DNA of 64,000 bases from Dehalococcoidia bacterium (GTDB lineage: Bacteria; Chloroflexota; Dehalococcoidia; Lucifugimonadales; Lucifugimonadaceae). Shown here one piece after another: positions 33,516-42,267 of the stretch (position 1 is its first letter; each line of letters begins with the position of its first letter). The stretch spans positions 29,964-93,963 of the forward strand of contig SHXW01000003.1 of NCBI GenBank assembly GCA_009693115.1. Reading direction: 5' to 3'. The position numbers and the translations under genes are program-made. The notes beneath the pieces are model-generated. The model did not search any database, had not been told where the DNA came from, and saw nothing but the letters and a program-made list of their open reading frames with translations.

Positions 33516-34145
33516 GTGCTTAACATTCCTCGAACAGTTGCCGTGATATGCCCGACGGGTGAAGATGCTGCGCCCCTGCATGACGCTCTGCACGCGGCGA
33601 GCGGCGTTGCAGCCGCACACGTCGCCGTTCTGACGGCCGGCAACGGCCCCCTGCCCGCAGGCTGCGATGGACTGTTCCTGGCCGGGAGACGGGGGTTTTC
33701 AAGAGCAGATGCGATCCCCCAGCCTCTTTTGGCCGCCATCGCGAATGACATCCCCATCCTTGGCATAGGCTGGGGCATGCACGCCATCAACGTCGCGCTT
33801 GGGGGCATGCCGCCTGAGGCGTCGCCCGGACACGGCCCCTCGCCTGACGGCGGGGCGCTGAAGAACCCGGTATTCCTTTCGCCGGGCGGCAAGGTCTCCT
33901 TCACCATCGGCGGGTCAGGCTGGGTCAACGTCCCGTGCGCGCACACCCACGGCATCAGGGACGCAGGGAGAGCCCCCGAGATGCTCGCGACGGCCTATGC
34001 CCAGGACGGCGTGGTAGAGGCGATAGAGCGTCCCGGAAGACACTGGGTCATCGGAGTTCAGTGGAGGGCGCACGCGCCGGGAGAGGTCCCGAGAGGGTTC
34101 GACAACGTGCTGCTGGCGTTCCTGGAGCGCGCCGCCGGCATCTGA
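33516..34145 (+). CDS. Class I glutamine amidotransferase-fold protein lacking the catalytic Cys
   Basis: A 209-residue protein with the peptidase C26 (PuuD-like) layout: 'GLFLAGRRGFSRAD' in place of G-G-x-D, a nucleophile-elbow strand 'IPILGIGWGMHAINVALGG' (residues 79-97), 'NVPCAHTHGI' (138-147) and 'HWVIGVQWRAHAPGE' near the end. In active members the elbow reads G-I/V-C-R/L-G, and the end strand reads GVQWHPE. Here the Cys is replaced (GIGWGM) and HPE is absent, so glutamine or gamma-glutamyl hydrolysis by the usual triad is not possible. It may bind a ligand or partner. The start is GTG 33516. Confidence 0.65.
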   Translation: MLNIPRTVAVICPTGEDAAPLHDALHAASGVAAAHVAVLTAGNGPLPAGCDGLFLAGRRGFSRADAIPQPLLAAIANDIPILGIGWGMHAINVALGGMPPEASPGHGPSPDGGALKNPVFLSPGGKVSFTIGGSGWVNVPCAHTHGIRDAGRAPEMLATAYAQDGVVEAIERPGRHWVIGVQWRAHAPGEVPRGFDNVLLAFLERAAGI

Positions 34146-34194
34146 CGGGCATCCAATACAAGTCAGACAGGCAAGGCCGGTTCATCCCGAACCC

Positions 34195-34232
34195 CCCCCT
34201 CCACCCCAGGCGGACACGTGGGGTGGAGGGGG
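34195..34232. terminator. Bidirectional terminator between convergent genes
   Basis: A 14-bp perfect stem (CCCCCTCCACCCCA and complement) with a 10-base loop lies between the amidotransferase-fold gene and the penicillin acylase gene, which converge. T-runs are short on both sides. Confidence 0.7.
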
Positions 34233-34245
34233 CAAGCCGGGGTTT

Positions 34246-36594
34246 CTACCTCGCAGGCTTCAATGTCTGCCCCGACTCCGCTTCTTTTTCAATGTCATGG
34301 AAGTCCCACAGCATGGGGATCGTCTCGACATCCGCCCACATCTGCTGCTGATCGGAATAGTGCCTGGACCCGGGATGGCCGGAAGCGCCGAGTGGCACTA
34401 TCCAGCGCGAGTTGCGCCAGTCGGACGGGTCGTGGACATAGCGGTTCACCGGTCCGGCGGTGTGTTTTGGGTCCCGCAGCGCGTGCGTGCCGTTGCAGGG
34501 CGTTGACCAGTCACCGTGCGTAGACACCCTCGGCGGGTTGAGAAGGCCGGCCGCCCCGGGGAACGTTGGCGCGAGCGGATGCTGGTGCCCGGTCTTGTGC
34601 GAAGAGCCCCACTTCCATTCGCCCATCACCCGGCCATGCTTCTTTTCCAGGGCTGCCACGGCGGTCTCCAGAGCGCGGGCAAGCGTAGTTGCCCAGGTCT
34701 TGCCGGGTGCAAGGAGAGAGGTGTCACCGCTGGAAATGTGGCTGAGGATGAGTGGCAGGAGGTGACGGTTTATATGGACGCTGCCGCCTGAGGCGTCCAC
34801 ATTCAACGCCTCATCCGACAGCTTGCCGTAATGCCGACGGACGACGGCCGAAACCACTTCGTAGGCCAGCGCGGCATAGATCACAGGCTCGGGCCGGGCG
34901 CGGTCCATGCCACCGTCCCAGGCGGCAAGCAGTCCACGCGCCTTCTGCGCCGACGCACCCTTTACAACGATCTCCCTGACCGCCTTCGCGAAGATCTGTC
35001 CCGGGACCGAGACGCGATCAGCGTGGATGGCCGCCATACCTGCCACTGTCATCTTCTGACCGTTCTTACGGACCTGCTCGATCCGCTCCACGATCCGGCT
35101 GGCGCGATAGTCAGACGCCCATGCATTGGAGATGTAGTAGGGGTATGTCTCGTCGACAGTGCGCTGGTTGCATGTGACGATCCAACCTCCCGGGGGGTTC
35201 TTCGCACTGGGCAGTTCCGAGGGCGGGATCATGCCCTTCCACTCGTGCTCCCCCGTCCAGCCGGGGACCGGCCCCCAGCCATTGGCAGGGTGGCGCACGG
35301 GAAAGCGGCCCTTGAGGATGTAGCCGAAGCTGCCGTGGACGTCCGCGTGCGGATAGTTGTTGGTGCGGTCCGTCCACTCGTCAAAGGCCGTCGAAAGCTC
35401 TTCGGCGGACTTTGACTTCATTGCGCCGTAGGCGGCGTCCACCCACTTTGTGCCGCCCTTCATGGATCCGGGGTCGGCAAGGGCCAGGCCCCACCCCTTC
35501 GCAGGGTCGCCGGCAATGACATGGCCGTGGTGCGTCTCGATCACGTCAACCTTCACGTCTGCGCCGCCGCGGACCTTCAATGTTTCTGTCGAGACTTCTG
35601 CGGCGCGCCACTCATCCTTGAACAGGTACTCGCGCCTGCCGGAATGTTCCCTGAACTGCTCGACGAACAGGTCCTGCACGTCGCCCATGCCGTGCGTCAT
35701 GCCCCATGCCACATACTCGTTATGCATGAAGTGGAGCACGCCGGGGAAGCCCGGCACGGCGTGGCCCACGGCGGAGAACGCCGGACAGGACAGGTGCGTC
35801 TGGTAATAGACGTTCGGCACGTCAAGCGTGCGGTGGGAGTCGCCAGCGACGAGAGGCTTGCCGGAGACGGTGCGGCTGCCGGCAACTGCCCAGCCGTTGC
35901 TTTCGCCATCGGCGGGCGGGAAGTGCGTGATGTGCTTCGCCACCTCGGCCAGTTCCTCTACGGCGTTCGCGACGGGGCCGGTGAACTTCGCGCCGGGCGG
36001 GAGGGTAAGGAGCATGCCCGGAATATAGCCGGGCGAAAGTTTCGCAGCCGCCTCCGGGCCAATCTCGGCGGCAAGGCGGGCCATCCATAATTTCATGTGG
36101 AAGTTGCCCTCCGCCGTGTTCCGAACCTTATAGGCGAGGATGCAGTGCCACGGCTCCCAGCGTTCCGGCTTCACGCCGAGGAGCTTGTACTCAATGGGCC
36201 AGGCCTTCGTCGTGTCCATGAAGACGTTCACGCCGGAAGCGTAGGCATCCATCATCGCCTTCGCCGCGGGCGAGCAGAGGGCGTAGTCCTCTTTCGATAC
36301 CCGGTCCAGTTTCCTCCGGCGGTTCAACCGGTCCTGGGGGACGGCGCGTGGCCCGGCGTACTCCGCCCAGCGGCCCAGACAGCGCATGCGGTCATAGTCC
36401 ATGTGGAAGAGCCGGTCCTGCGCTGTGACGAAGCCCTGTGCGAAGAAGAGGTCGTGCTCGTTTTCGGCCTTGATATGGGGGATGCCCCAGCGGTCGCGAT
36501 AGACGTTCACTGCGGCCTTGAGGCCTTTGAACTTGAACGTGGACGTCACGTCCGGGAGGGCGGCTTCAAGGTCAGCGCGTGTCAGTGAGGGCAT
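34246..36594 (-). CDS. Penicillin acylase family protein (N-terminal nucleophile hydrolase)
   Basis: A 782-residue precursor of the S45 family. The N-terminal 'VYRDRWGIPHIKAENEHDLFFAQGFVTAQDRLFHMD' is the classical alpha-chain start. The autocatalytic cleavage site precedes S232 (GESNGWAVAGSRT), which becomes the nucleophile of the beta chain; 'KPLVAGDSHRTLDVPN' and 'MTHGMGDVQDLFVEQF' follow as in active members. It hydrolyses an amide bond: beta-lactams, acyl-homoserine lactones or other N-acyl compounds. No signal peptide is seen, unlike most relatives, so it may act in the cytoplasm. It is transcribed alone. Confidence 0.92.
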   Translation of the reverse strand: MPSLTRADLEAALPDVTSTFKFKGLKAAVNVYRDRWGIPHIKAENEHDLFFAQGFVTAQDRLFHMDYDRMRCLGRWAEYAGPRAVPQDRLNRRRKLDRVSKEDYALCSPAAKAMMDAYASGVNVFMDTTKAWPIEYKLLGVKPERWEPWHCILAYKVRNTAEGNFHMKLWMARLAAEIGPEAAAKLSPGYIPGMLLTLPPGAKFTGPVANAVEELAEVAKHITHFPPADGESNGWAVAGSRTVSGKPLVAGDSHRTLDVPNVYYQTHLSCPAFSAVGHAVPGFPGVLHFMHNEYVAWGMTHGMGDVQDLFVEQFREHSGRREYLFKDEWRAAEVSTETLKVRGGADVKVDVIETHHGHVIAGDPAKGWGLALADPGSMKGGTKWVDAAYGAMKSKSAEELSTAFDEWTDRTNNYPHADVHGSFGYILKGRFPVRHPANGWGPVPGWTGEHEWKGMIPPSELPSAKNPPGGWIVTCNQRTVDETYPYYISNAWASDYRASRIVERIEQVRKNGQKMTVAGMAAIHADRVSVPGQIFAKAVREIVVKGASAQKARGLLAAWDGGMDRARPEPVIYAALAYEVVSAVVRRHYGKLSDEALNVDASGGSVHINRHLLPLILSHISSGDTSLLAPGKTWATTLARALETAVAALEKKHGRVMGEWKWGSSHKTGHQHPLAPTFPGAAGLLNPPRVSTHGDWSTPCNGTHALRDPKHTAGPVNRYVHDPSDWRNSRWIVPLGASGHPGSRHYSDQQQMWADVETIPMLWDFHDIEKEAESGQTLKPAR

Positions 36595-36715
36595 CTTTGG
36601 CTCCTGAGTCTGTCGCCTGTCTGGAACGGGTTGGAAAGCCCCTCTCCCCTGTCGGGTTTGGGGGGCTGGCTCCGGGCGGGAGCGGGAAGTTCAGATCGTC
36701 GCTATCCTACCGCCC

Positions 36716-36828
36716 CTTGCGCCGGCCTGCTGCATGGGGCCGTTGGCGCAGGCAAACCCTCCGTAGCTGAACAGCGCGTGCATCCGTCAGCGCTTGCGGC
36801 GGCCTGCTGCATGGGGCGGTAGCGCAGG
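36716..36828. repeat. Imperfect 36-bp direct repeat upstream of MFS gene
   Basis: Copies at 36716-36752 and 36793-36828 share the core GGCCTGCTGCATGGGGC. They are 77 bases apart, close to seven helical turns, and the second ends 17 bases before the ATG of the transporter. Confidence 0.7.
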
Positions 36829-36845
36829 AGTATCCTGCGCCGTCT

Positions 36846-38153
36846 ATGTCATCAACAACCGACACCTCGAAAACGCCTGTCTCGGGCGAGGAAGCAGCAG
36901 CCGGGACCCAGACCGGACCGCGCCCGCGTATCAGCCGCGGCTGGACGATAGTCTGGGTGGCGTTCTTCTCCACTGCGTTCGCGTCCGGCGGCTCGCAGTA
37001 CGGTTTCGGCATGTTCGTCAGGCCGCTTGAAGCCGAGTTCGGGTGGACCCGCACCCAGATCAACATATCGCTCTCGATAGGTCTGATCTCCGGGTTGCTG
37101 GCGCCGTTCGCGGGCTGGGTGGTGGACCGTTACGGCTCGCGGGTGATCATGACGGTCTCGCTGGCGATAGTGGCGGTCTCATTCCTGTTGCGGGCGGGCA
37201 TGACTGAACTGTGGCAGTGGTACGCCCTGAGCGCTCTCCTCGCGGTCGGCATGTCGGGGACGTTCATGCCTGTGGGCAAGCTGGTCGGCGCCTGGTTCCC
37301 GTACACCAGGGGCCGCATGATGGGCACGGCCATCACCGGCAACAACGTCTTCGGTCTGATCGGCGTGCCGCTGCTCAACATGGTCATCGCCGCACAGAGC
37401 TGGAGGCTGGCCTACGCGATCATCGGCGCCGGGGTCGCCTCGGTGGCTATTGCTGCCTGGTTCCTGGTTCGTGACAGGCCCGGCCCCGGAGAGGGAGAGA
37501 AGCAGCGTGATGGCGCGGGAAAGGCCCCGAGGCAACTCCCGGACCTCAACCTCACTCTCGGTCAGGCCATCAGGACTCCGGCCTTCTGGTTCATCATGGC
37601 CGGGCTGACGTGCGCCGGGTTCAGCTACCCGTCATTCATGACCCAGTTGATCCCGCACATGGAGGCCGAGGGCTGGTCTTCAGGAAGGGCCACGCTGGTC
37701 CTGACCGCTCTCGCCGGGGTCGCTCTCGGAAGCAAGATCACGTGGGGCTGGCTCAGCGAACGACTTACGGCGCGGGTGTCATTCGTGATCGCCATATGCA
37801 TCATGGCGATCGGTATCGTGTTTGTCATACTGGCCGGCGGCACGAACTATGTCTGGCCGGCCATCATCTTTTTCGGCCTGGGTTTTGGCGGCATAGGCCC
37901 GCTCATGTCGCTGGTTATCCTGGAGACATTCGGGCTGAAGAACTTCGGCTCCATACAGGGCGCGATATCGCTTGTGACCAGCATCGTGCCCACGCTGACA
38001 GGGCCCATCATTGCCGGGCACCTGTACGACACGACGGGCAGTTATCACACATCGTTTGCCATCGCAGCCGGCCTCTTCGCCACGGGCGCGATAGCGGTCC
38101 TCGCCGTGAGGAGACCGAAGGAACGGGGCGCCCTCGGAGGCCAGCCGTCCTGA
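36846..38153 (+). CDS. MFS transporter (monocarboxylate/OFA-like)
   Basis: A 435-residue 12-helix transporter. After a 30-residue cytoplasmic tail, 'FFSTAFASGGSQYGFGMFVRPLEAEFGWTRTQINISLSIG' is typical of the oxalate/formate-antiporter and monocarboxylate group, as is 'GWVVDRYGSRVIM' (motif A) and 'GAWFPYTRGRMMGTAITGNNVFGLIGVPL'. It likely imports an organic acid. The enolase-family gene begins 52 bases downstream, so the acid may be that enzyme's substrate. Repeats just upstream may be control sites. Confidence 0.88.
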   Translation: MSSTTDTSKTPVSGEEAAAGTQTGPRPRISRGWTIVWVAFFSTAFASGGSQYGFGMFVRPLEAEFGWTRTQINISLSIGLISGLLAPFAGWVVDRYGSRVIMTVSLAIVAVSFLLRAGMTELWQWYALSALLAVGMSGTFMPVGKLVGAWFPYTRGRMMGTAITGNNVFGLIGVPLLNMVIAAQSWRLAYAIIGAGVASVAIAAWFLVRDRPGPGEGEKQRDGAGKAPRQLPDLNLTLGQAIRTPAFWFIMAGLTCAGFSYPSFMTQLIPHMEAEGWSSGRATLVLTALAGVALGSKITWGWLSERLTARVSFVIAICIMAIGIVFVILAGGTNYVWPAIIFFGLGFGGIGPLMSLVILETFGLKNFGSIQGAISLVTSIVPTLTGPIIAGHLYDTTGSYHTSFAIAAGLFATGAIAVLAVRRPKERGALGGQPS

Positions 38154-38205
38154 CCGGCGCAGCGGGCATGAATCCACCCATCACACATGAAACGGAGCGT
38201 CAGCC

Positions 38206-39390
38206 ATGAAAATCACCAACGTCCGGCCTTGGATCATCGAAATCGACTGGGACAACCGGCCCGGAAGGAAGCAGGCGCGTGATGTCGTGAAGCGCCGACT
38301 GGTCTTCGTGCAGGTGGACACGGATGAAGGCATCACCGGCTGGGGCGAAGTGACGACCTACCCCGGCCCGGTTGCCAACAACGCCATCGCCGCCTTCATC
38401 CGCGAGGTCGGACAGTCTGTCATAGGCGACGACGCATCGCAGATCGAGGCTATCTGGCAGAAGATATTCCGTTCGATGACCTATCTGGGCACGCGCGGTG
38501 CGACCACGGCAGCGATCTCGGCCATAGACATCGCTCTCTGGGATATCCGCGGCAAGGCGCTGAACCAGCCCATCTACAAGCTTCTGGGCGGCGAAGTGCG
38601 GAACAGCATCGCGCTCTACACGCACCCGCCTGAGCCTCGCTCTGTCGAGCAGGCCATAGATGATGCGAAGGAGATCGTGGCCTCGGGCTACCGCGCCTTC
38701 AAGTTCGACCCCATGCGCTCCAACGGCGGTCGCGGGACGAGCTACATGGACGGCGAGATAGACCCCGACGCCGAGCAGCAGGCGTATGCCATCGTCGAGG
38801 CGGTGCGCAAGGCCCTCGGCCCGAAGCCCGAGATCCTCATCGACGCGCACGGCTGCTACAACGTGCCGACTGCGGTGCGCCTCGCCAACACCATGGCGCA
38901 GTGGAACATCCACTGGTTCGAGGAGCCCGTGCCGCCGGAATCATGGAAGGCATTGAAGCAGGTGAAGGACCAGTCTAGGGCGCGCATCTGCGTTGGCGAA
39001 CGCCTGCACACCCGGTTTGACTTCCTGCCGATCTTTGAAAACAACCTGGCTGACTTCGTCATGCCGGACGTGACGTGGACGGGCGGGATCACGGAGCTCA
39101 AGAAGATCTCGACGATGGCCGAGGCGTACTACATCCCGATGTCCCCGCACGATGCGTCAGGGCCGGTCAACGTGGTCGCCGGGTCGCACGTGATGATGAC
39201 CGTGCCGAACTTTTACAAGCTGGAGACGAGCCGGTACGACCTGTCGGGCTATAACGCCTTCATTGATCACCCGCTGGACATCCGCAACGGGGAACTTTAC
39301 CTGTCTCCGGACAGGCCGGGCCTGGGGATTAACCTGGACCCCGGCTTCCTCAAGGCGCACGAGGTGAAGACCGGGCCGGCGGGGAAGTAG
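38206..39390 (+). CDS. Sugar-acid dehydratase-type enolase-superfamily enzyme (GalD/MR-like)
   Basis: A 394-residue enolase-superfamily protein. Magnesium ligands D213 (LIDAHG), E239 (WFEEPV), E265 (CVGERL); acid/base candidates H215 and H315 (MSPHD), which together with the D-x-H motif match the D-galactonate dehydratase branch. K166 (AFKFDP) ends strand 2. The N-terminal cap shows 'ITGWGEVTTYPG'. It probably dehydrates an aldonic acid to the 2-keto-3-deoxy acid. It is co-transcribed with the preceding transporter. The two superfamily members in this window differ in their active-site set, so substrates should differ. Confidence 0.9.
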   Translation: MKITNVRPWIIEIDWDNRPGRKQARDVVKRRLVFVQVDTDEGITGWGEVTTYPGPVANNAIAAFIREVGQSVIGDDASQIEAIWQKIFRSMTYLGTRGATTAAISAIDIALWDIRGKALNQPIYKLLGGEVRNSIALYTHPPEPRSVEQAIDDAKEIVASGYRAFKFDPMRSNGGRGTSYMDGEIDPDAEQQAYAIVEAVRKALGPKPEILIDAHGCYNVPTAVRLANTMAQWNIHWFEEPVPPESWKALKQVKDQSRARICVGERLHTRFDFLPIFENNLADFVMPDVTWTGGITELKKISTMAEAYYIPMSPHDASGPVNVVAGSHVMMTVPNFYKLETSRYDLSGYNAFIDHPLDIRNGELYLSPDRPGLGINLDPGFLKAHEVKTGPAGK

Positions 39391-39459
39391 CTCCATCCGA
39401 CTGCGCTCTTGGCGAGCAGGCAGGCGGGGACGCACCGTGACCAGGTTCGAGGTGGTTGC

Positions 39460-40113
39460 CTAGGCGGTTGGCCTGGCGGAGCGGGGCCCTCTCATCAGGA
39501 GCAGGCCCATGCCCGCACCCAGCAGCCCCAGTCCGGCGAGCAACCCCAGCGCACGGTTGTCCAGCCCCGGCCCGCCTGTGTGCGGCAGGATGGGCGTTGG
39601 CGTGGGCGGGACCTGAGTGGCCGTTGGTGTGGGTGCAGGCGTGCGCGTGGGCGTCGCAGTGGCCGTCGGGGCCGCCGTGGGAGTGGATGTCGGGGTCGGG
39701 GTGGCTGTTGGCGTGGGAGTCACAGTTGGTGTCGCAGTGGGCGTGGCAGTCGGCGTGGGTGTTGGAGTAACCGTCGGAGTAGCCGTTGGCGGCACAGGAG
39801 TGGCTGTTGCCGTCGGCGTGGCTGTTGGAGTAGGTGTGGGTGTGGGCGTGGGTGTAGGCGTCGGGGTGGCTGTGGCAGTGTGCATGACGAACATGTATGC
39901 GGAGCCCTTGTAGGAATCATCGCCAGGCGCCCCGACCACGGCGGTGTCGCCCGAGACGGCGACGCTGATACCGAACTGGTCGCCCGCGGCCCCGTCGGAT
40001 GCCGTCAGTTTCTGCTGCTGCGTCCACGGGTCCACCGTGACCGGAATGATGCCGCGACGAGCCCTACCCGCTGCGTGACACCTGCGCTCCCAGGATCGCC
40101 TTTGCCAGGTCAT
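39460..40113 (-). CDS. FG-GAP / LPxTG surface protein, apparently 5'-truncated
   Basis: A 217-residue frame with three parts: one FG-GAP-like repeat ('[32 protein letters not shown]', about 35-66), a Thr-Pro-rich linker (about 80-175), and a cell-wall sorting-like end, LPHTG at 176-180 followed by a hydrophobic helix and basic residues. No signal peptide precedes the FG-GAP unit, and FG-GAP proteins normally carry several units in a propeller. The first 25 codons overlap the end of the upstream gene by 50 bases and look non-coding. It is best read as the surviving 3' end of a longer sortase-anchored surface gene; expression as an intact protein is doubtful. Confidence 0.5.
   Translation of the reverse strand: MTWQRRSWERRCHAAGRARRGIIPVTVDPWTQQQKLTASDGAAGDQFGISVAVSGDTAVVGAPGDDSYKGSAYMFVMHTATATPTPTPTPTPTPTPTATPTATATPVPPTATPTVTPTPTPTATPTATPTVTPTPTATPTPTSTPTAAPTATATPTRTPAPTPTATQVPPTPTPILPHTGGPGLDNRALGLLAGLGLLGAGMGLLLMRGPRSARPTA
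39592..39876. repeat. Low-complexity Thr-Pro coding repeat
   Basis: The minus strand encodes about 95 residues of almost only T, P, A and V in TP dipeptide style. Such linkers span the wall below sortase-anchored domains. The DNA is a degenerate hexamer repeat prone to slippage. Confidence 0.85.
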
Positions 40114-40651
40114 CCGGCGTGCGGGAAGAAATGAAGTACGACCGTTCCCCGCCCTTCTGCGTCACATGCACAACCACGCCACGCTTTGCGCCCGGCACGC
40201 TCCACGCCCGCCTGCCCTTCAATGCCCGGCGGATGCCCCAGCCTCCGTACGTCACCCAACTGTAGTCATTCGCCTCTACACCTGAAATGCTCGAAAGCGC
40301 GACCCGCTTGTTGAACACGCCGAAGGCAAAGTGCAGGTTGCTGTCTGTAACCACCACGGACAGGTTGGTGAAATTGACGAGCGCGAACAGCAGAGCCAGC
40401 GCCGCTGCTCCGGTAACGACGTAAAAGACAACCGCCTCGCTGCCTCCGATGCTCCCGGTCACCGCGAAGCCCGTCATCAATGCCAGGACAACCCCGACAG
40501 GCGTCGAGAGCAGGAAGTAGAGCCACGCGGAGGCGCGCACGTTTTCCGAGTATCTCGGCGGCGTCCCCTGCGTCTGCCTGCGTCCGTGCACGGCGGGCTC
40601 TTCTGCGTCCGGCGCGGGCAGTTCGCCTGATCCTTGTCTGGGCTGTGTCAT
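40064..40651 (-). CDS. Membrane protein with bacterial PH-like domain
   Basis: A 195-residue protein: a polar Pro/Gly-rich N-terminus (1-40), two hydrophobic segments (about 44-65 and 72-92), then a cytoplasmic domain '[34 protein letters not shown]...' and '[18 protein letters not shown]'. The beta-strand order and the '[16 protein letters not shown]' piece resemble the bacterial PH domains found in small membrane proteins. Function unknown. The truncated surface gene overlaps its last 50 bases. Confidence 0.65.
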   Translation of the reverse strand: MTQPRQGSGELPAPDAEEPAVHGRRQTQGTPPRYSENVRASAWLYFLLSTPVGVVLALMTGFAVTGSIGGSEAVVFYVVTGAAALALLFALVNFTNLSVVVTDSNLHFAFGVFNKRVALSSISGVEANDYSWVTYGGWGIRRALKGRRAWSVPGAKRGVVVHVTQKGGERSYFISSRTPDDLAKAILGAQVSRSG

Positions 40652-40883
40652 GTCTGGCCCTCGGTTCCTGGTTCAGACCCCAGTTGGCGGGTTGGCGGTC
40701 AGCGGGAAGAATACCGTACGCCCGCAGCTTTTAACCCGAGCTTATTGTCTCAAAGGTCCAGTGGAATTCACTGAGACGGCCTGTGCGGCTCAGCCCGGTT
40801 TATTGCGCCTCCGGCCCACACCCGCAAGCGGATACCGCCGTCTCCAGTTGCGGAGAGGGGAGTCGGGACAACCCGCATGCGTC

Positions 40884-41939
40884 CTAAAACTCCGACGACG
40901 TGGAAAAGTCCGGCACGCCCTTCCAGCGGCCGGGGTCCGTCGCCCGCATCACGGCGATGGTCTTGACCACATCCGGGTTGGCAATGCCGTGCGGCTTTTT
41001 TCCCGTCAGTACGAACGCCACGTTCTCGGCCTGTTTTCGCCCTGACTCTGCGATGAACGTCGGCGACCATCCGGCGGTGTGCGGGGTGAGGATGATGTTC
41101 GGCAGAGACAACAGCGGGCTCTCCGAGGGCACAGGCTCCTTCTCGAACACATCGAGTCCGGCAGCCCGGATCACGCCATCTCGCAGCGCGGCGTGAAGTG
41201 CGACCTCGTCCACCAGCGGGCCGCGGGCGCAGTTGATGAGAACGGCTGTCCTCTTCATCTTCGCCAGGCTATCGCGATTGATCAGGTGGTTCGTATCCTT
41301 CGTTGCCGGCGCGTGGATTGTGATGAAGTCCGACTGTCTGAGGACCGTGTCCAGGTCCACCAGCTTCACTCCGTAGAGGTCCGCGGTCGTCTGCGGCACA
41401 TAGGGGTCGCAGGCGATGACCCGTTCCGGCCCGAACCCCTTTATCCGCGTTGCGAACGCCCTGCCTATGTTGCCGAACCCGATGATCCCCACCGTGCTCC
41501 CGGCGATGCGGTGGGAAGCCGTCTGGTACTCCTTGAGCCGGGCCCCATCCTCGCCCCACTTGCCCGACTTCATGAACTCGTTCGCCTCGACGAGCCGGCG
41601 TGTCAGAGCGAGCAGCATGGCCATGGCGTGGTCGGCCACCTCTGCCGTATTCACCGCCGGCGTATTGCAGGCCACCACGCCCAGCTCCGTCGCAGCCTTC
41701 AGGTCTATCGAGTCCACACCGACACCCATCCTGCTCACCACTTTGAGTTTTGCGCACGTCTCCATTACCCGGCGGTCCGTCAGGGGGATCGTCGAGACGA
41801 GGGCGCCGTCGCAGTCTTTGAGGAGGGCGATCACGTCATCAATCGTCTTGCACGATCCCTTCACGACCGGGATGCCCAGGTCATCGAACGGTTTCGTCGG
41901 GGCATAGGCGTTGTTGATGAAAGCGACTTTGAGGGGCAA
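40884..41939 (-). CDS. Phosphoglycerate dehydrogenase-like 2-hydroxyacid dehydrogenase
   Basis: About 351 residues. The TTG at 41939 (CGGAG 7 bases ahead) sits right before the conserved start 'KVAFINNAYAPTKPFDD'; a longer frame to 42050 adds 37 residues without family likeness. The NAD strand GFGNIGRAFATRI, the catalytic arginine in NCARGPLVDE, acid in VFEKEPVP and histidine in LTPHTAGW are all present. It has no ACT or ASB domain. The reaction is a 2-keto acid/D-2-hydroxy acid interconversion; the substrate is not clear. It is a paralogue of the gene at 8.4 kb. Confidence 0.88.
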   Translation of the reverse strand: MPLKVAFINNAYAPTKPFDDLGIPVVKGSCKTIDDVIALLKDCDGALVSTIPLTDRRVMETCAKLKVVSRMGVGVDSIDLKAATELGVVACNTPAVNTAEVADHAMAMLLALTRRLVEANEFMKSGKWGEDGARLKEYQTASHRIAGSTVGIIGFGNIGRAFATRIKGFGPERVIACDPYVPQTTADLYGVKLVDLDTVLRQSDFITIHAPATKDTNHLINRDSLAKMKRTAVLINCARGPLVDEVALHAALRDGVIRAAGLDVFEKEPVPSESPLLSLPNIILTPHTAGWSPTFIAESGRKQAENVAFVLTGKKPHGIANPDVVKTIAVMRATDPGRWKGVPDFSTSSEF

Positions 41940-42267
41940 GGCTTGCTCCGTTCTGCCTGTCAAAAGAGATTCAAGAGAGAGATGATCCGCTGGCGCGCAC
42001 GGTGCGGGGTCTGTGGCACGAGCCAAGGGGAGGTGCACCGTATCCGCCATGCTTCCAGATGAGCCATGGGCACTGAGTCAGGGTAAGAAGGTTAGCGCAT
42101 TCGGCGTGGCCTGGCGGGTCAAGGTGAACTTCACCACCAACTCACCTCACACTTCCCCCTTGTCCCTGAAAGCGGCCAGGGCCAGGAAGTGGGCTTGCCC
42201 GTTTCTCCCATACACTTGGAGCGAAGGCCGCACTCCGGAAACCTCAGCACCGGCCTCTCTCACAATC
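41940..42267. other. Intergenic region, 328 bp, divergent
   Basis: It lies between the 2-hydroxyacid dehydrogenase (minus) and the CNNM/CorC gene (plus). Frames from both genes extend into it but lose protein character. It should hold promoters in both directions; I could not choose one. Confidence 0.45.
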
